Of a DNA stretch of 64,000 nucleotides, positions 38,690-53,432 are shown in pieces (within the stretch, counting starts at the first letter, position 1; every line of letters starts with the position of its first letter). A model generated the notes under the pieces. That model worked only from the letters and a program-made list of their open reading frames with translations, ran no database searches and was not told the origin of the DNA. This stretch comes from Torreya grandis. Lineage: Eukaryota; Streptophyta; Pinopsida; Cupressales; Taxaceae. The stretch lies in NCBI GenBank assembly GCA_037957365.1, contig JARHVA010003263.1, forward strand, positions 700,001 to 764,000, given 5' to 3'. The position numbers and the translations under genes are program-made.

Positions 38690-38691
<2 letters not shown>

Positions 38692-40500
38692 AACCTCCCT
38701 TTGATGAGAAGAGAGATTATTCCCCTTTTGATGTGGTAAACTTAAACATTTGGATGACCAATCTTCCTACTTTGGATGATCAGACCTATTTTTTTTATCA
38801 GTACGCTGATCGACAAAATATTCAACCAACACAACCATCTATCCCTATGTGTACACCTTGCATACTCTTAAAAAATTCCTCACTAAATTTGACCATAAAT
38901 TCTGAAATAGGTATTAGTTTTGTAATAAGCCCACACTTTTTAGACTCTTTTTCATCTTTTACTTCATAAGCCACATATTTTTATTTTCTCAAACCAACTA
39001 ATTACTATCCAATTTCACTTGTACTATGTTCATGGATACATTTTTTTTTTCAGAAATCCACCACAAATGTTGTAACTTCCATCCAAATATGCTTTATTAT
39101 AGAATAATTATCCATCTATTCTTTCACAAAAACTAGATGGAATCAATTCCTTGGTTTATTTTTATGGAACTTCTATGCCACATTCCTAAAAAATGTTGTT
39201 AGTATTCAAAGTAAAATGTATATGTAAAAAACATCATAGTTGATTTAAAATTCAACATGTTGCCCACAAGAATAAGTGGTACGTGTGTGATTTATTTTTA
39301 CATAAAATGGTTTGGCCATCTCAAAATATCTTTGACTAATAGAAAGTTGTAGATATTTTTCCAAAAAATTAGAGTATAATTACATTTAGGTCATATCCAA
39401 TAAATTTTTTGGATTTGGTTCATGGTTATAAGAACCAACTCTTATTTTCACTACATCTCTTGTACTAGGTGAAACTCTTGTATTGTCTTTCCAAAATTGT
39501 GCAAGTAAATCATTGAGAGAATCAGATATAGCCTTGTCCTTTTATGTAAGTCTACCATAACATGCCCATATCTCAATGGTATTGGCATAATTAAGTCTTT
39601 GGTGTCTTCCAATTTGTCTCATTAGTATTTTTCCATTTATGTCCAATACTTGGTTAGTTTTTAAAATCAATCCAATTTTTTCTTGTTTGACCACTTACTA
39701 CACAAGTTGTAATTATACACCGAGAAACATTATATTCTTTGTTGCATGATTTCAAGCCTACATTATGATATATATCGTGTATATTTTTAACAATTTTATT
39801 ATTTTCATCATCCATATTAGATGTTATTACTCCTACGTTGTACATTTTAGGTCTCATCTTAATCAATTTCATCAATGAAATAAACAATTGACAATTTTGA
39901 CTACCAAAATCTAATTTATCAAAGAAACCATCCCAAAAAAATTTAGCTAGTCTTCTTGAATGGTGGTCAAAAAAAATTTATGCATTGGTTTCAAATTATT
40001 TTCATTAACTTCAATTAAGTACTTTCATTTTTTACACACAATATTTGGATGTGTTATTAATAGTGGAATTTGTTGATTGGGTGTTTTAAAACCGCTATGT
40101 TCACTACTAGTTTCTTCATTGTTACTTTCATTTTTTAGTGTTTTCTTATAATTTTATTCATTGTTACTTTCATAATTATGTGTTTCCATGAAATTTTATT
40201 CATTATTATGGGTTAAATTATCATGTATAGATTCATCATCAAGAAAATAAAAAATAGTATACTTTGAATGTCAACTTGTAACATAATTTGGAATGTTAGG
40301 TAAACATTTGTCATTGTTATTCAATTCATCATTGTCAATTTCATCATTACCTTCAAATTCTGGTTCATTAAGGATAGCGTAATTACCTTGTCTTGAGTTG
40401 GAACTCAAACCTCTTATTTTTCTCTCAACTCTTGTAATCGCTCTAGTGTTTTGTGTTTTAACTTCTTCCTCTCCCTTGAATCAGAACTCTCACCCATGAC
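38690..40500 (-). pseudogene. N-terminal/central part of the split transposon-like pseudogene
   Basis: On the minus strand, frame-broken segments contain FWKDNTRVSPSTRDVVK (around 39,500-39,450) and, further on, QLSISQRYFEMAKPFYVK (around 39,350-39,300) and a Cys/His stretch. An open 77-residue stretch (39,887-39,654) contains NVGLKSCNKEYNVSRC. Upstream (40.0-40.45 kb) is an acidic, Asn/Glu-rich low-complexity region. I associate the RVSPSTRDV and SQR.FE..KP.YV pattern with an uncharacterised plant repeat-borne protein that precedes a 'GKG..DG' transposase-like region. The matching C-terminal part is at 33.85-35.3 kb on the same strand. Many stops; not functional. Confidence 0.4.
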
Positions 40501-40869
40501 TAGATAAAGAATAATTTGATTCCTTTTGATGGTGGGGTCCTAAAGAACCATTTTTATCCTTTTGTTTTTTTTTCATTCAAAGTGTAGAATGTGCAAAGAA
40601 TGTAAGTGGGTCAAAATCTCAAAAAAACCTAAAATAAATATTGGAAAAAGAGTTTTTGACTATTGTAATAATAACGCATGTGTGTATGCATTATATATTC
40701 TATGTATATATAACTATATATCATATTATTATGATATATTATTATATTATGTGATGCAAACATATGTTATATTATTATGTTATATGATTACATGATGTAA
40801 TCCAAATTATGTAATATTATTATGTCATGTAATCCTATATAATTACCTCCATATTTGCATTTGCATTAT

Positions 40870-42760
40870 ATAATTCTAGGGTTGATTCAACCATATTTTG
40901 TATCTTATACAATGGATTGGGCCATGATTTAGGTTTACAAGATCAATTTGGCTCAAATCACGTCTCTAATTGCACTAGTGGACTAATTAGATCAATTTAT
41001 ACCTAATTTAACCCCAAATCACATCTCTAATTGCAAAAATTGACTAAATACATAAATTCATGACTAATTTAGCCCCAAATAACATATTTCTCTTATCTAG
41101 TTAGGTTTAAGGGGCTCAAATTGGCCCTAATTTCCTTCACGATTGAATTGGTGGACTATTTGATTTATTTTGTTATGATGTCAGGGTCGATTAACCCCTA
41201 AATTACATCCTATATCTATTCAAGATTAAGTTCATGGGGTTCAATTACATAATCTAATTATATCCATAAACCATAAACCCTAATCCATAATTTAGGTTCT
41301 ATAGGATCAATATGTCCCAAATAATGTCTCTAATTACACCAATTGACTAATTGGATCAAATCTTGACATAATTAGAATTTATTTAGCCCCAATTCATGTC
41401 CAAATTTTGTAGTTGGGTTGAAGAGGCTCAAATTAGCCCCAATTTCCTTCATTATTTAATAGGTGGACTATATTTTATCTAGGGTTTTATGATAGTGGGG
41501 TCGATTGATCCCCAAATTACATCTCATATAGTCAAAACAAGGTTCATGGGGTTGAATTTAATCTAACTTGCATCACTAATTATAATAATTGATTAATTTT
41601 CTTGATATTCAAAAGGAAATATGATCTAATTTATTTCCCCAAATCACATCCTCTACCTACGTTTAGGTTCAATGGGTTCATATTGACCCTAGTTACATTT
41701 GCATATAAATTTGTGTTATAATTAAAGGTTTGATTAATCCATATGTTACATCTTATAGAATGGATTAAGTTATCATTTAGGTTCACAGGGCCCAATTTGG
41801 CCTAATTAACATTTGTAATTTCCCAATTGACTAATTAGATCGATTCATGATTAATTTAGCCCTAAATCACATCCTCTTCTTGTAGTTAGGTTGAGCCTAG
41901 GCTTAAATTAGCCCTAATTTCCTTTGTAATTTAATTAATGTAATAATTATTTTATTATTTTATCATATTTGGGTCTATTGACCCCTAAATTACATCCTAT
42001 ATAATAAAAAATAGGTTCATGGGATTCAATTTCATCTAACTTACATCAAATAATTATAACTATAAACCTTACACCAAAAACCGTAACCCATAATTTAGGA
42101 TTGTGAGGCTCAATTTGTCCAAAATCATGTTTTTAATTACACTTATTGACTAATTGGATCAATTCATGATATAATTGAATCTAACTTAGCCCCAAATCAT
42201 GTCATACTCTTGTAACTAGATTGAAGGGGATTAAATTGGCCTCAATTGCCTTTGCGATTGAATGAGTCAATTTTTTGGTTCATTATATGATGAAATTAGA
42301 TTCAATTTCACTCAAAATCACATCATATACAATTCAAAATACATTTGAATGTTCATTTTTTTCATAATCATGTCATCGGTTTCACCATTTCACTCATTAG
42401 CTCAATCTATGATGAAATCAAATCCAAATTATCTTTGAATCACATTTTAGAGTCATGATTAGGTTCAAAGGGATTGTATGTACCCTAATTTCATTGACAA
42501 TTGAACCAATTGAATATTTAATTCATTACATGATGACATTAGATTTTATAGAGCCTTAAACTACATCCTATACATGTCAAACTTGCATTTGTCATTGAAG
42601 CAAATGACTATTTGATTCATTTGTTGATGAAATTGGAGCCGACTAAGGCTAAAATCACATTGAAATAATTAACTCTTTCATTCAAAAAATTGACTCTTTA
42701 CCCTTAATTGATTAAGGGTCTAAATTTGCCTTAATTTTCTCTACCATTGAAACAATTTAC
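40870..42760. repeat. Diverged tandem array, unit about 300-500 bp
   Basis: The phrase 'taatttaggtt' then 'gg.tcaatttg.cc', 'attgactaattggatcaa', 'ttagccccaaatcac', 'tagttaggttgaaggg', 'ttagccctaatttcctt' and 'cccctaaattacatcctata' repeats in the same order from about 40,920, 41,285, 41,770 and 42,085, with a weaker unit after 42,470. No open frame is shared. Unit lengths vary because of internal deletions. Confidence 0.75.
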
Positions 42761-45300
42761 TCTTTCATTTATTTTTTATGAAACTGGCCCTTGTTAAACC
42801 ATAAATCATATTCTATATAGTCATAATTATGTTCACAGGTGAAAATGCACCAAAATTGAATCACTATATCAATTATGCCTTTTTTTCTAGTGTATATATC
42901 GATACACTCCACTTTAAAATAAAAATATAAAATTATGAATGTGAATAAAAATAAGCATAAACATAAACACATATGAATAGATCCTTGTTTATTTTTGGTA
43001 CAATGTTAACATAATGCATATGCATTATAACACATACACATTATATCACGTATGCACTATGTTTATTTTAAATTAAAAAACCAAGCCTTTTGGCTTAAAA
43101 ATGGCTTGGATTCCCATGCCAAATGATTGGACTTGTTAACACATAGTTGAATCTAAGAATTTTGAGAAAAACACCAAAATTCAACTTCCATCACCAAATA
43201 CTCTATGAATTTTAATGATCCAATTCATTAAATTTTTACCAAATTGACTAGATCACTATCCCCTTTCTAAACATATGATTTTTCTTAATTTTTTTGACTA
43301 TTTTAAGGTTTCTATCTATGTCGATTTATAACTATGGCTTTTTTAGGCCACTACATACCTCAAAAATGCATGCTTATATATGTCTAATTTTTTTCATTGA
43401 TCCAAATGTAAAAAAAAATATGGTTACAAACTATTCCTAATTATATATTCATTCAGAAAAACTATTTTTTCCTTTTTATAGATAATTATGGAGGTCATAC
43501 AGCCATTTATCTATTTTTTGTCAGTTTTCAGGATATATTTACTTGTAAAATTAATTAAAATATCTATTAATTATTAAAACTTAATAAAATATAGGTCATA
43601 AATTAGATTATCTTATCCAAATTTCCACAAAATGGTTTCAAAAAATACCAAAATTTTCTATAAAAAGGTTGCATCATATAGATGACTCTCTACTATGTTT
43701 TCCTAAAAAAGGAGTTCCTCTTTAAATTTTCAATGTTTGACCTAAATATACTTAACCATTTTTTTAAAAAATATTATTTTGGAAATTAGGCTCAAAATTC
43801 TACAATTCATTTTCATACCATATTCAAATTTTGAGTGTAGCGATCTCAAATAATCTACAGAAGTTAAACTTTTTCAATTTTCAGGAAAAATATGTCCATG
43901 GATACACCCCTTTTTGTCCCCCAACTTTTTGCACTTACCCAATTTTCAAACATATTGATTTATAATAATACTTATCTCATACTTTATTCCCACTTATGGG
44001 AGTTCAAATATATCAAGATTATTCATATATAGTAAAAGGGGATAAATTATAAACTACTATGGAGAAACAACCTTTTAAGGAAAAACAAAACTCTATAGTT
44101 CAAGATAATCAACAAAATCAAAGTGTTAATAATTAATTCATACTACTAATTAAAAATAATATCAAGAACAAATTAAAGATTTATGTCTACAGGTTACATT
44201 TTTTGAAGAATTTTTTTCACATAATTTCATTATTCATAATGTTATAGTTAATGTCAAATCTCCACGTGAATAAGTACAAGTCAAACAATAACAATTATAG
44301 GTAGCACAATTTGAATAAGACATGTTACTAAAATCACATATCCAAAGGGAATAGTTGTATGTATAAAAGTTAGAAAAAAAAGGCTAAAAATAGAACATGA
44401 TGAGCAAGGAAGGTTACATCAAAATCAAATACAAAGGGAATGTATTTTTAATTAGAATCTCTTACATGCACAAGAAAAAAAGGTAGATATGAAAATATAA
44501 AATCAAACTATGTAATATATTATAAAAAGGGGTTTATTACAAATGATAGTTAGAATAAAGACATGCCAAATAAGGCTATTTTGGTTCCAAAAGATGTAGC
44601 CAAAAAATGTTCATCCTTTCTAGATTCTTTGATTTATAGTCTAGTTTGGTTATAAAATTAAGATGGTGCTTAAATATTTATGCAGGAACTCCATGGTAAC
44701 CTCTTACGAACCAAATCATTGGTTAAGTTACCATACTTATAAATATACATATATTCCTCAAATTTACTCATCCTTTTTATTAAATTTTATTTCATCTATA
44801 ATTTAACTTATTTGTGATTTATCATGTTCTCATCATCCATAACATTTATCCTACAACACATACCTTTTTCCCTAGTATACTTGAGCATAGTCTAATATGA
44901 ACTATTTATTCATACTTTGAGCTTACATAATTATGTACTCTCACTTATTTTATAATACATTTCTTCTTCACCACTAAATTTTTACAGGTTCCTATCTTGA
45001 TGCATGATATTGAGATACATCTTGAAATTCACATATACAATGGAGGCATATTAATTGATTTCACTTTCTCCAAATCACTATTATTATCACATCTACTACA
45101 CAGAATGCCTTGACACATGTGGTGCATAGTTTGGATCCTTCCCATTTATTATATTTTTTAATCCTTCCCCTTACCTATATATCACAAATAAAAATTTGAA
45201 AAATTGAAAAAAAATGTTTCAAAAATAAAAAGCATTCAAAATATATTTGAAAAATAAAAACAATGGCCTAAGCATGACATGACATACTACTTCATTTCTT
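42761..45300. other. AT-rich spacer, nothing recognised
   Basis: No gene or element was recognised. A small cluster of 'gcatatgcattataacacatacacattat' words at 43,005-43,080 resembles the cluster at 11,520-11,760. Short open frames carry no motif. Confidence 0.5.
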
Positions 45301-46364
45301 CACATATGTTATTTCTATAACAGATGCATTTCACAAGGTATATGAGTGTGATGTAGGACATTCATTTAGACTATTATATATTTGATTTCATTATACCCAA
45401 TGGACATGCCTATGTTATGGCATATAATTCTATACGTTACATTATAACAATTTATATATATCTATGATGTTAAATTAAATGTTGAGCTACATATTTTTCA
45501 AGTGTATTTCTAGTTACTCATACCAAAAATTATGATACATGGGCATGCTAATTTATTATAATATTCCATTAATAAAATGGGGAAGAATATACTAATTTAC
45601 TCTCTGTCTCTATGTTCCTTCAATGTTGTTACTTTATTTCATAATAAGCTAGACATTGATTTATTATTGTGTGTGGCCATTGGACCATATGTGTGAAAAA
45701 ATTATTGAATGTATTTATGATATTGTGTTTGGTATGTGTGAAATTTTAACATCTCTATTTCTTGTGTGACATGGCCATTTTTTTTTGTGACATTTGAACA
45801 TGTCCCTTGTTTGAAACATTCTTGATGTCCTTTGTGTAGATCCCTTGGCCTAATTGTATAACATTATGTGATATTCTGTGACATTGAGTGTGTGTTTGTT
45901 TTGATTGTTGAGTTTAGTTAGTGGTTTAATAATATATGTATGTATTCTAACCATGAATTTTAATTAATAGATGGTTACTTTAATGTGTACCTCAATGTTA
46001 AATCTATATAGACATAACACTTGTATACCTCACACTCAATATGTTGAAAACATCCTTTAATGACAATTACATTTATGTGATGACATACCCTCTACATGAT
46101 GACATCATACTATATGATTATATATTTATCACATTATTTAGTTAACTATTTTATTGATATGAGTGACTTGCATGCTACATCCCTCATCTCAAAATTGGGT
46201 ATAGAGTATAGGTTTAAAAAATATATAGTACATGTTATCAAAGATTCAAAGCAAAGCAAAATCATATTCTATAATAGAGTACATGTTTTTTAAATATTCA
46301 AATTAAATTAAAAAATTAAATGCATGAAATATATTATTACATTATAAAAATATAAGTTATGATG

Positions 46365-48040
<1,676 letters not shown>

Positions 48041-51000
48041 CATATTTTGGGGACAAATTACATTCATATGCACTCATTTTTAAATAAATTAGGGTATAAA
48101 ATCATACATACCTAAATGCATATACATGGGAATGTGAAAAATAACTAAAGGATCAAAATTACAAGTTGAAAAAATATCACAATTGAATATATAAGTGCAT
48201 ATAATTTTATATCATTTGTAAAAAATTAATGGGTAAATATTATTTTTAATTCTCATATACACATGTTTCATACATCAAATTTTCAAATTTGTAAAAAACA
48301 TGATCATTGTTCATGCACATTTTCAAATTTCAAAAATTTCAAAGTTAAAAAGTTAAAAAAAACATGATAGTTGCATGATGCTTCTTCATGAATATTTTCA
48401 AAGTTCAGAGTTAAAATTTAAAAGTTAAAATATTAATTGAAATTCAATTAGTAACTCAATAATTATGAGTGCATTAATATTCTTTATTCTCTTTTGATCA
48501 TGTAAAAAAATAGAATCTAGATCCATCTGCAATGGTGTGATTCAATTTGTGTAGTTAATGTACATTAAGGTTCAAAAATGATCAATGGAAATAAAATTAT
48601 TTATATGAAACCCTTTATGTGGTTCCACCTTCTATTTATATTGGTGTACATTTGTTTATAGTGACACTCAACAACCTTGGCATAACTTCTGTGAACCCAT
48701 CATGGTTCCACCTTTTACAATTAGTTCATTATTTATTATTAACCATTAATGGGAGTTGGAATAATTAATATTTACAACTCAAAATATTGATAATTTATTA
48801 AAAAAATTGTACTTGATACTCTCAATTAACTATTTATTTAACAGGTATATCCAGTTATATTTGTCATCTATTACTGATTATCTAAAGTTTGATAAGTCTA
48901 ATATCTTTTGATGAACTGTTATTTATAGTTCATTGCATAGGATTCAAATATTTAACCTAAAAATGATGATCATTTTACCTTTTCATGAAACTTATGTAAT
49001 TCAACAAGGGGGAATAGTTATCCATCATCGATTACATGTTATAGAGCAATATAGTTTCATCTCCATATAGGTGTAATACTTATTTTCTCACTTTTCAATT
49101 TTTCAATTTTAAAAGTTCATATTTTAAAAAAATTAAAATGATTAGATAAATACTTCATATTGTGTTGTGGAGTTTACTAAATTTAAGTGCACTTCAAAAT
49201 TGAAGTATCTTCTCAAAGATAAAGTGTTTTTCACACACTGAATTTTAAAAAAAGAACTCCTTTACTCTATAAATTTAATTACTACTATCTAGGGAATGTA
49301 TACAAATAATTTTGGTATCATTACTTAAAAATTTTATTATTCACACATTTTAAACCACATGACTTCTACCCAATTACATGACTCTCATTTGCCATTCATC
49401 TAAGAATTTTATTCAAATACGAGATCAACCCTTTGATGGTCATAAATATTATATGTAACTTTCAATGTAAAATAATTAATCTACTTAAAATAAACCTTAT
49501 ATCATCTCCACTTCATGACAATTTCCTTAATATTTAGAGACAAGTCCCTCTTTGTAGAAAGGAGTGTTGTCAAGCTCTTTTCCACTTAGTCCAGCCACGC
49601 CCCATGCAAAATAGTGACTAGTTTCCCAAATTCAAAACATTTTTCACCTTCCCACACATTTCACGAGGTCATATTAAGGAAAATTTTAAAATATTTTCCT
49701 ATAAATACATATATATAGTCATTAATTACCTATATTGGCTATTCACTTGGTTCAAATATATACACTTTTGTACATTTAGAAAATATGCCCTATCCTTCTC
49801 AAATGAAAGATAAATCACAAGGATCAGTCATAATATAAGTCTAAATCACCTCAAATCAAGTAAATAGATATCATTATAGAGTATGTAATACATTTTTATA
49901 TTTTCATACATATATTCAATGAGAAAAATTTCACATTCACTCTGGATGGGAGAACTAAATGGGCTTAACTTCCCTTGAAGTACTGGATATGTAGGAAGAG
50001 ATCAATAATCAAGGGGGTGATTGAGGTCATCTCATCACATTACAATAACCTCTTTTTTAGGTTCTTAAGATATCAAAGTGTCCTTATGGATTCACATATT
50101 AAATAAGGAAAAAAAAACTACTTGTGCATTGCATAATCCATATTATGATATCTTAGATTGCTCAACATAAAATGTGTAACAATTTATTTTGTGTCATAAT
50201 CAATAGGGACAAGTTCATGGTTAATAGACTTGAGTGGCCTAAATTTTTGTCTTATTAAAACAATACTATAAAATAATATTATATGATTCTACCTTTTATT
50301 TGTCACTTCCATACTTATGCTTCTTTTTTATCCTTATGTCATTTAGTCATTGTAGTTAACTAGGATGAATTTGTATTTAATAGATAGGATTGACCTGCAT
50401 TATAGTCCAATTATAGCACACCCATAAAAAATTATTTGATGACTCCATTATTGGTATTTATCATGCATAGTCACCTCCTTCTCTAATTTCCACTTTCAAA
50501 CATTTAGAATAATTAATAGGAATAAAGTTTTTAGTGAAGTTATTTTGTTTCTAAAATTTTTATTAAAATAGCCATTTTACATATTTAGAATTTTCCAAAA
50601 TTATAATTTTTATTTATTATACATCTTTAGAATTCTAATATTCTCAATTATTACAAAATTTTATGTGTTTTATCAAAAATAAGGTTAAAAACTAGGTTGG
50701 AAGGTGCATTCAAAATGATGTTGATTCGCATGCTACTTCATTTAATTTTTTTATATGGATATTTTCATTAAAAAGGCAAATAATATTATCCTGTGTGTTA
50801 ATACTAGTGTCCACTACCTACACATGAGAGATCATGATAAGATAAACATGAGGGGATGGTGGATTCTAACAATATAAAAATTTATATGGAGTCATCTTGG
50901 TGGTTGTGTGATGGGAGGTGTTATACCACCATTATTAAAGTGGTAACCATTTTACCCATTGATGTTATTAATCATAGGAAAAGTAATGAATATATGATTT

Positions 51001-51926
51001 TAGCTATTTACTGACAATTTATGTTCAACCATCTATTTTTGGGAGGTAGCTTGAGCTCATTGTTAATTGGGTACCTATGTGCTTGAAGAGTTCTTACCAA
51101 AAATAAATTGTGAATGTTGAGTCATGATTAGATATAATAAAAGTGTTGATTTGATGAAGGTGAAATATTTGATCAAGGAATTTTTATCAATGGTATAATA
51201 AATTTTAGAATGTGTAAAGGCACAAAAATTATCATATTTAGAGAGGTGATCTACTTCCACTAGATTTCCTAACTTTTCCAAAAAATTGGGTAAGCCTTCC
51301 ATAAAATCCATGAGTATTTTTATCTAAATCTATTTTAGAAATTTAAGTGATTAAATTTTGCACTACCACTATTTCTCCCTTATGATTTTGGCATACTTCA
51401 CATTCCTTAGTAAATGTCTTCACATCTATTTTAATTCCTAGCTAAAACAAACTTCAATGAATAAGTTTAGGGGATTTTAAAAACCTTAAATGAATTAAAG
51501 AATGTTAGGAATGTAACACTTTAAAAATGCTATGTTGGAACCTGAATCCATAAATCAAGATAATTTTATCTTTGTATAGTAAGGATTAATTTTCCCAATT
51601 ATAATTGGGTTTGGAAGGTAGGTCCATAGACAATTATTGAATGATTCTATATGCATGAGTGTCTTACTACCACTATTTTTGTATTTTATGCATCCATTTT
51701 AGAATAAGGATATATAAGGTAAAAATATTTATATTTTATTCATATCAGAGGTATATAGCATCAATGACCATATTTTCCTTTCCCTTATTATAATTTCTAT
51801 CATAATCATACACCATTATTTTGGGAACCCATTTTTATTAAATATGGGAAGAGACATGTTCCTCGAAGAAGTATCTGATGCTTTAATGATCATTTTTTAT
51901 GACAAATTCCAACCCATAAATTATCC

Positions 51927-52485
51927 TTTCAACTTATTAAAAAAATTTAGGATAACCTTAAAGGAAATATGAGATTATTGGCTAATGGAGAGATAGATGA
52001 GGTGATGATCCATATCAAATAGATGAGAGACAATGTTGTTAGTTTGGAAAAATATAATGAAATACTAAAATAAAACTTGAGTATTCTAGTGACCTTAAAT
52101 AATGTATAAATGTATAAATACATTATTAAAATGGACACCCTTATACAAATATATGGGAGGAAGAAAGAGGTCGAAGGCACTAGTAAGTTGAAGAAAAGAG
52201 ATAAGGGGGTGGAGATAGATGAAGAGGAAAATACTAATCCTAAATAGGTTCCAATCATGGAGAGAGATTTGAAGAGGATGTTTGTCAATTATGATGATGC
52301 CTTTGGCAAGTATAAATATCATTAATGGTCTTTTATTAGTTTCAACCGGTTTTGTTATTTTTATATTATTTTTTTGGCATGTTCTTATTTTTTTCTAAGT
52401 TTATGTTATTTTGAGCTATTATTATTTTATATTTTGGCTTTCTAGGTCTTAATTATTTTATTTCTATAAAAGGTTGAGTCCCTAT
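51927..52485. mobile_element. Unidentified 560-bp insert in gypsy B
   Basis: Gypsy B aligns with copy A up to about 51,925 ('cccataaattatcc' against 'cccatgaggtatggcc') and resumes at about 52,486 ('taccactttta'). The intervening segment is not gypsy. On the plus strand it reads as stop-interrupted polypeptide including KKRDKGVEIDEEENTNPK and MERDLKRMFVNYDDAFGKYKYH, followed by a TA stop (52,323) and AT-rich DNA with a 'tataaaagg' word near 52,470. It could be a captured gene fragment, a retrocopy 3' end or part of another retroelement. Not identified. Confidence 0.45.
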
Positions 52486-52556
52486 TGAAATAATACCACT
52501 TTTACCATTAATAAAAAAATGGATGATATCCATCATTTCTTTCTCATATGTTGATT

Positions 52557-52561
52557 GTGCC
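52557..52561 (+). repeat. Target-site duplication of copia element (left)
   Basis: GTGCC directly before the 5' LTR. The identical 5-mer is at 58,277-58,281. Confidence 0.95.
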
Positions 52562-53272
52562 TGTTAAGGTGTGGAGCCTAAAAGCTTCACCAAGGAGCGC
52601 ATTTGATAAGTTGCAGGTTTACACAGTCACCAGCGTCAGTCAGGAGTGACCGACGTTGGTCAGGAGCAGTTGAAGAGACGCCGGCATCGGCAGGGATCGG
52701 CTAATGTCGGTCACAGGCAAGCAGGCAGGAACTGGCGTCGATTACCTGTGCATCCAAAAAGCTATTTTCGAGGACAGAACCAAGTGTTTGCATGATGAGA
52801 TTAAGTTGTAGTCTTAAGTCCGCATCTCTATTATTAGCAAGACTATTTTTAGAGCCCTTGTTCAAGAGGCTTAACTGTTGGTTGTAAGTGCATGCTCAAG
52901 TTTCCTAATTCTATATTATAATTATATCTTCTTAGCTTATTGTATGAGTAGTTTATTATATGTGAATGTTGAAGAACAGTACAGAATTGTATAGGTGAAT
53001 CAATCCAAGTTGTTGGAGTTGATTGTACTTGAGAGAGAGAGCTCTTGAGGGAAAGAGATCTAGAGAGAGATCTGTACATCTGAGAGAGGTGTGGAAGAAA
53101 GAATTTTCTTCAATTGTATTCCTTCTGTAAAGAGTTTAATACAAGTTTTCAGGGTGGTTTCTTGTATCTCTTGTTCTTTGTTATTTATCATTCTAGTTAC
53201 TTGTCTATCTGATTTAATTTTGCGGTTTATTGCTTTTATAAGTGTAATCATATTGTTGGTTGATCCCCAACA
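52562..53272 (+). repeat. Copia 5' LTR (711 bp)
   Basis: It begins TGTTAAGGTGTGG and ends GATCCCCAACA, with 4-bp inverted termini. The same length and collinear sequence lie at 57,566-58,276. The first 200 bases contain about five CpG-rich repeats with the core GACGTCGGT (about 52,630-52,755), related to 21-bp repeats in the pol linker. An AG-rich stretch (GAGAGAGAG) lies at about 53,030-53,095. Confidence 0.97.
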
Positions 53273-53274
53273 AG

Positions 53275-53287
53275 TGGTATCAGAGCC
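53275..53287 (+). other. Primer-binding site, copia element
   Basis: TGGTATCAGAGCC, complementary to the 3' end of plant initiator tRNA-Met, two bases after the LTR. Confidence 0.95.
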
Positions 53288-53432
53288 TTGGTTGTAGGTT
53301 TAGAGCTTGATATCCATTAATGGTATCAAAGCTCAGATTCACTAACAGGTGGTTCAGATCTGTGTAGTGTGTATTGATTATAGGTTGCTCACAGGGGTTT
53401 CTACAGGGATTTTTGTTTGAGTGGGAGAAGCA

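Larger units (their letters stand above)
35330..38690 (+). mobile_element. Insertion with minisatellites and an LTR-like 3' end
   Basis: This segment differs in composition from its surroundings (less AT-rich at 35.4-37.3 kb) and separates two halves of a minus-strand pseudogene. In order it holds a TCTATGGACTCTGCAGG-type minisatellite (35,424-35,584), a GAACCATTGAACC-type repeat region (about 35,640-36,330), purine-rich DNA with open frames lacking recognisable domains, a purine tract AAAAAAGGAGGAA (37,299-37,311) followed by TGATGAGGAAGG (an LTR-like start), a TATATAAGG box at about 37,527, and a terminal TA tract. It could be a non-autonomous LTR element (LARD/TRIM-like) lacking a 5' LTR. 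Borders are approximate, and no target-site duplication was identified. Confidence 0.45.

Noticed and set aside
38087..38969. Long open frames on both strands (Tyr-Ile repeats), one of 277 codons
   Set aside because: They arise because alternating TA has no stop in some frames; no protein motif is present.
31400..42760. CRISPR-like regular repeats
   Set aside because: Units are hundreds of bases long, diverged and without spacer structure, in a eukaryotic context.
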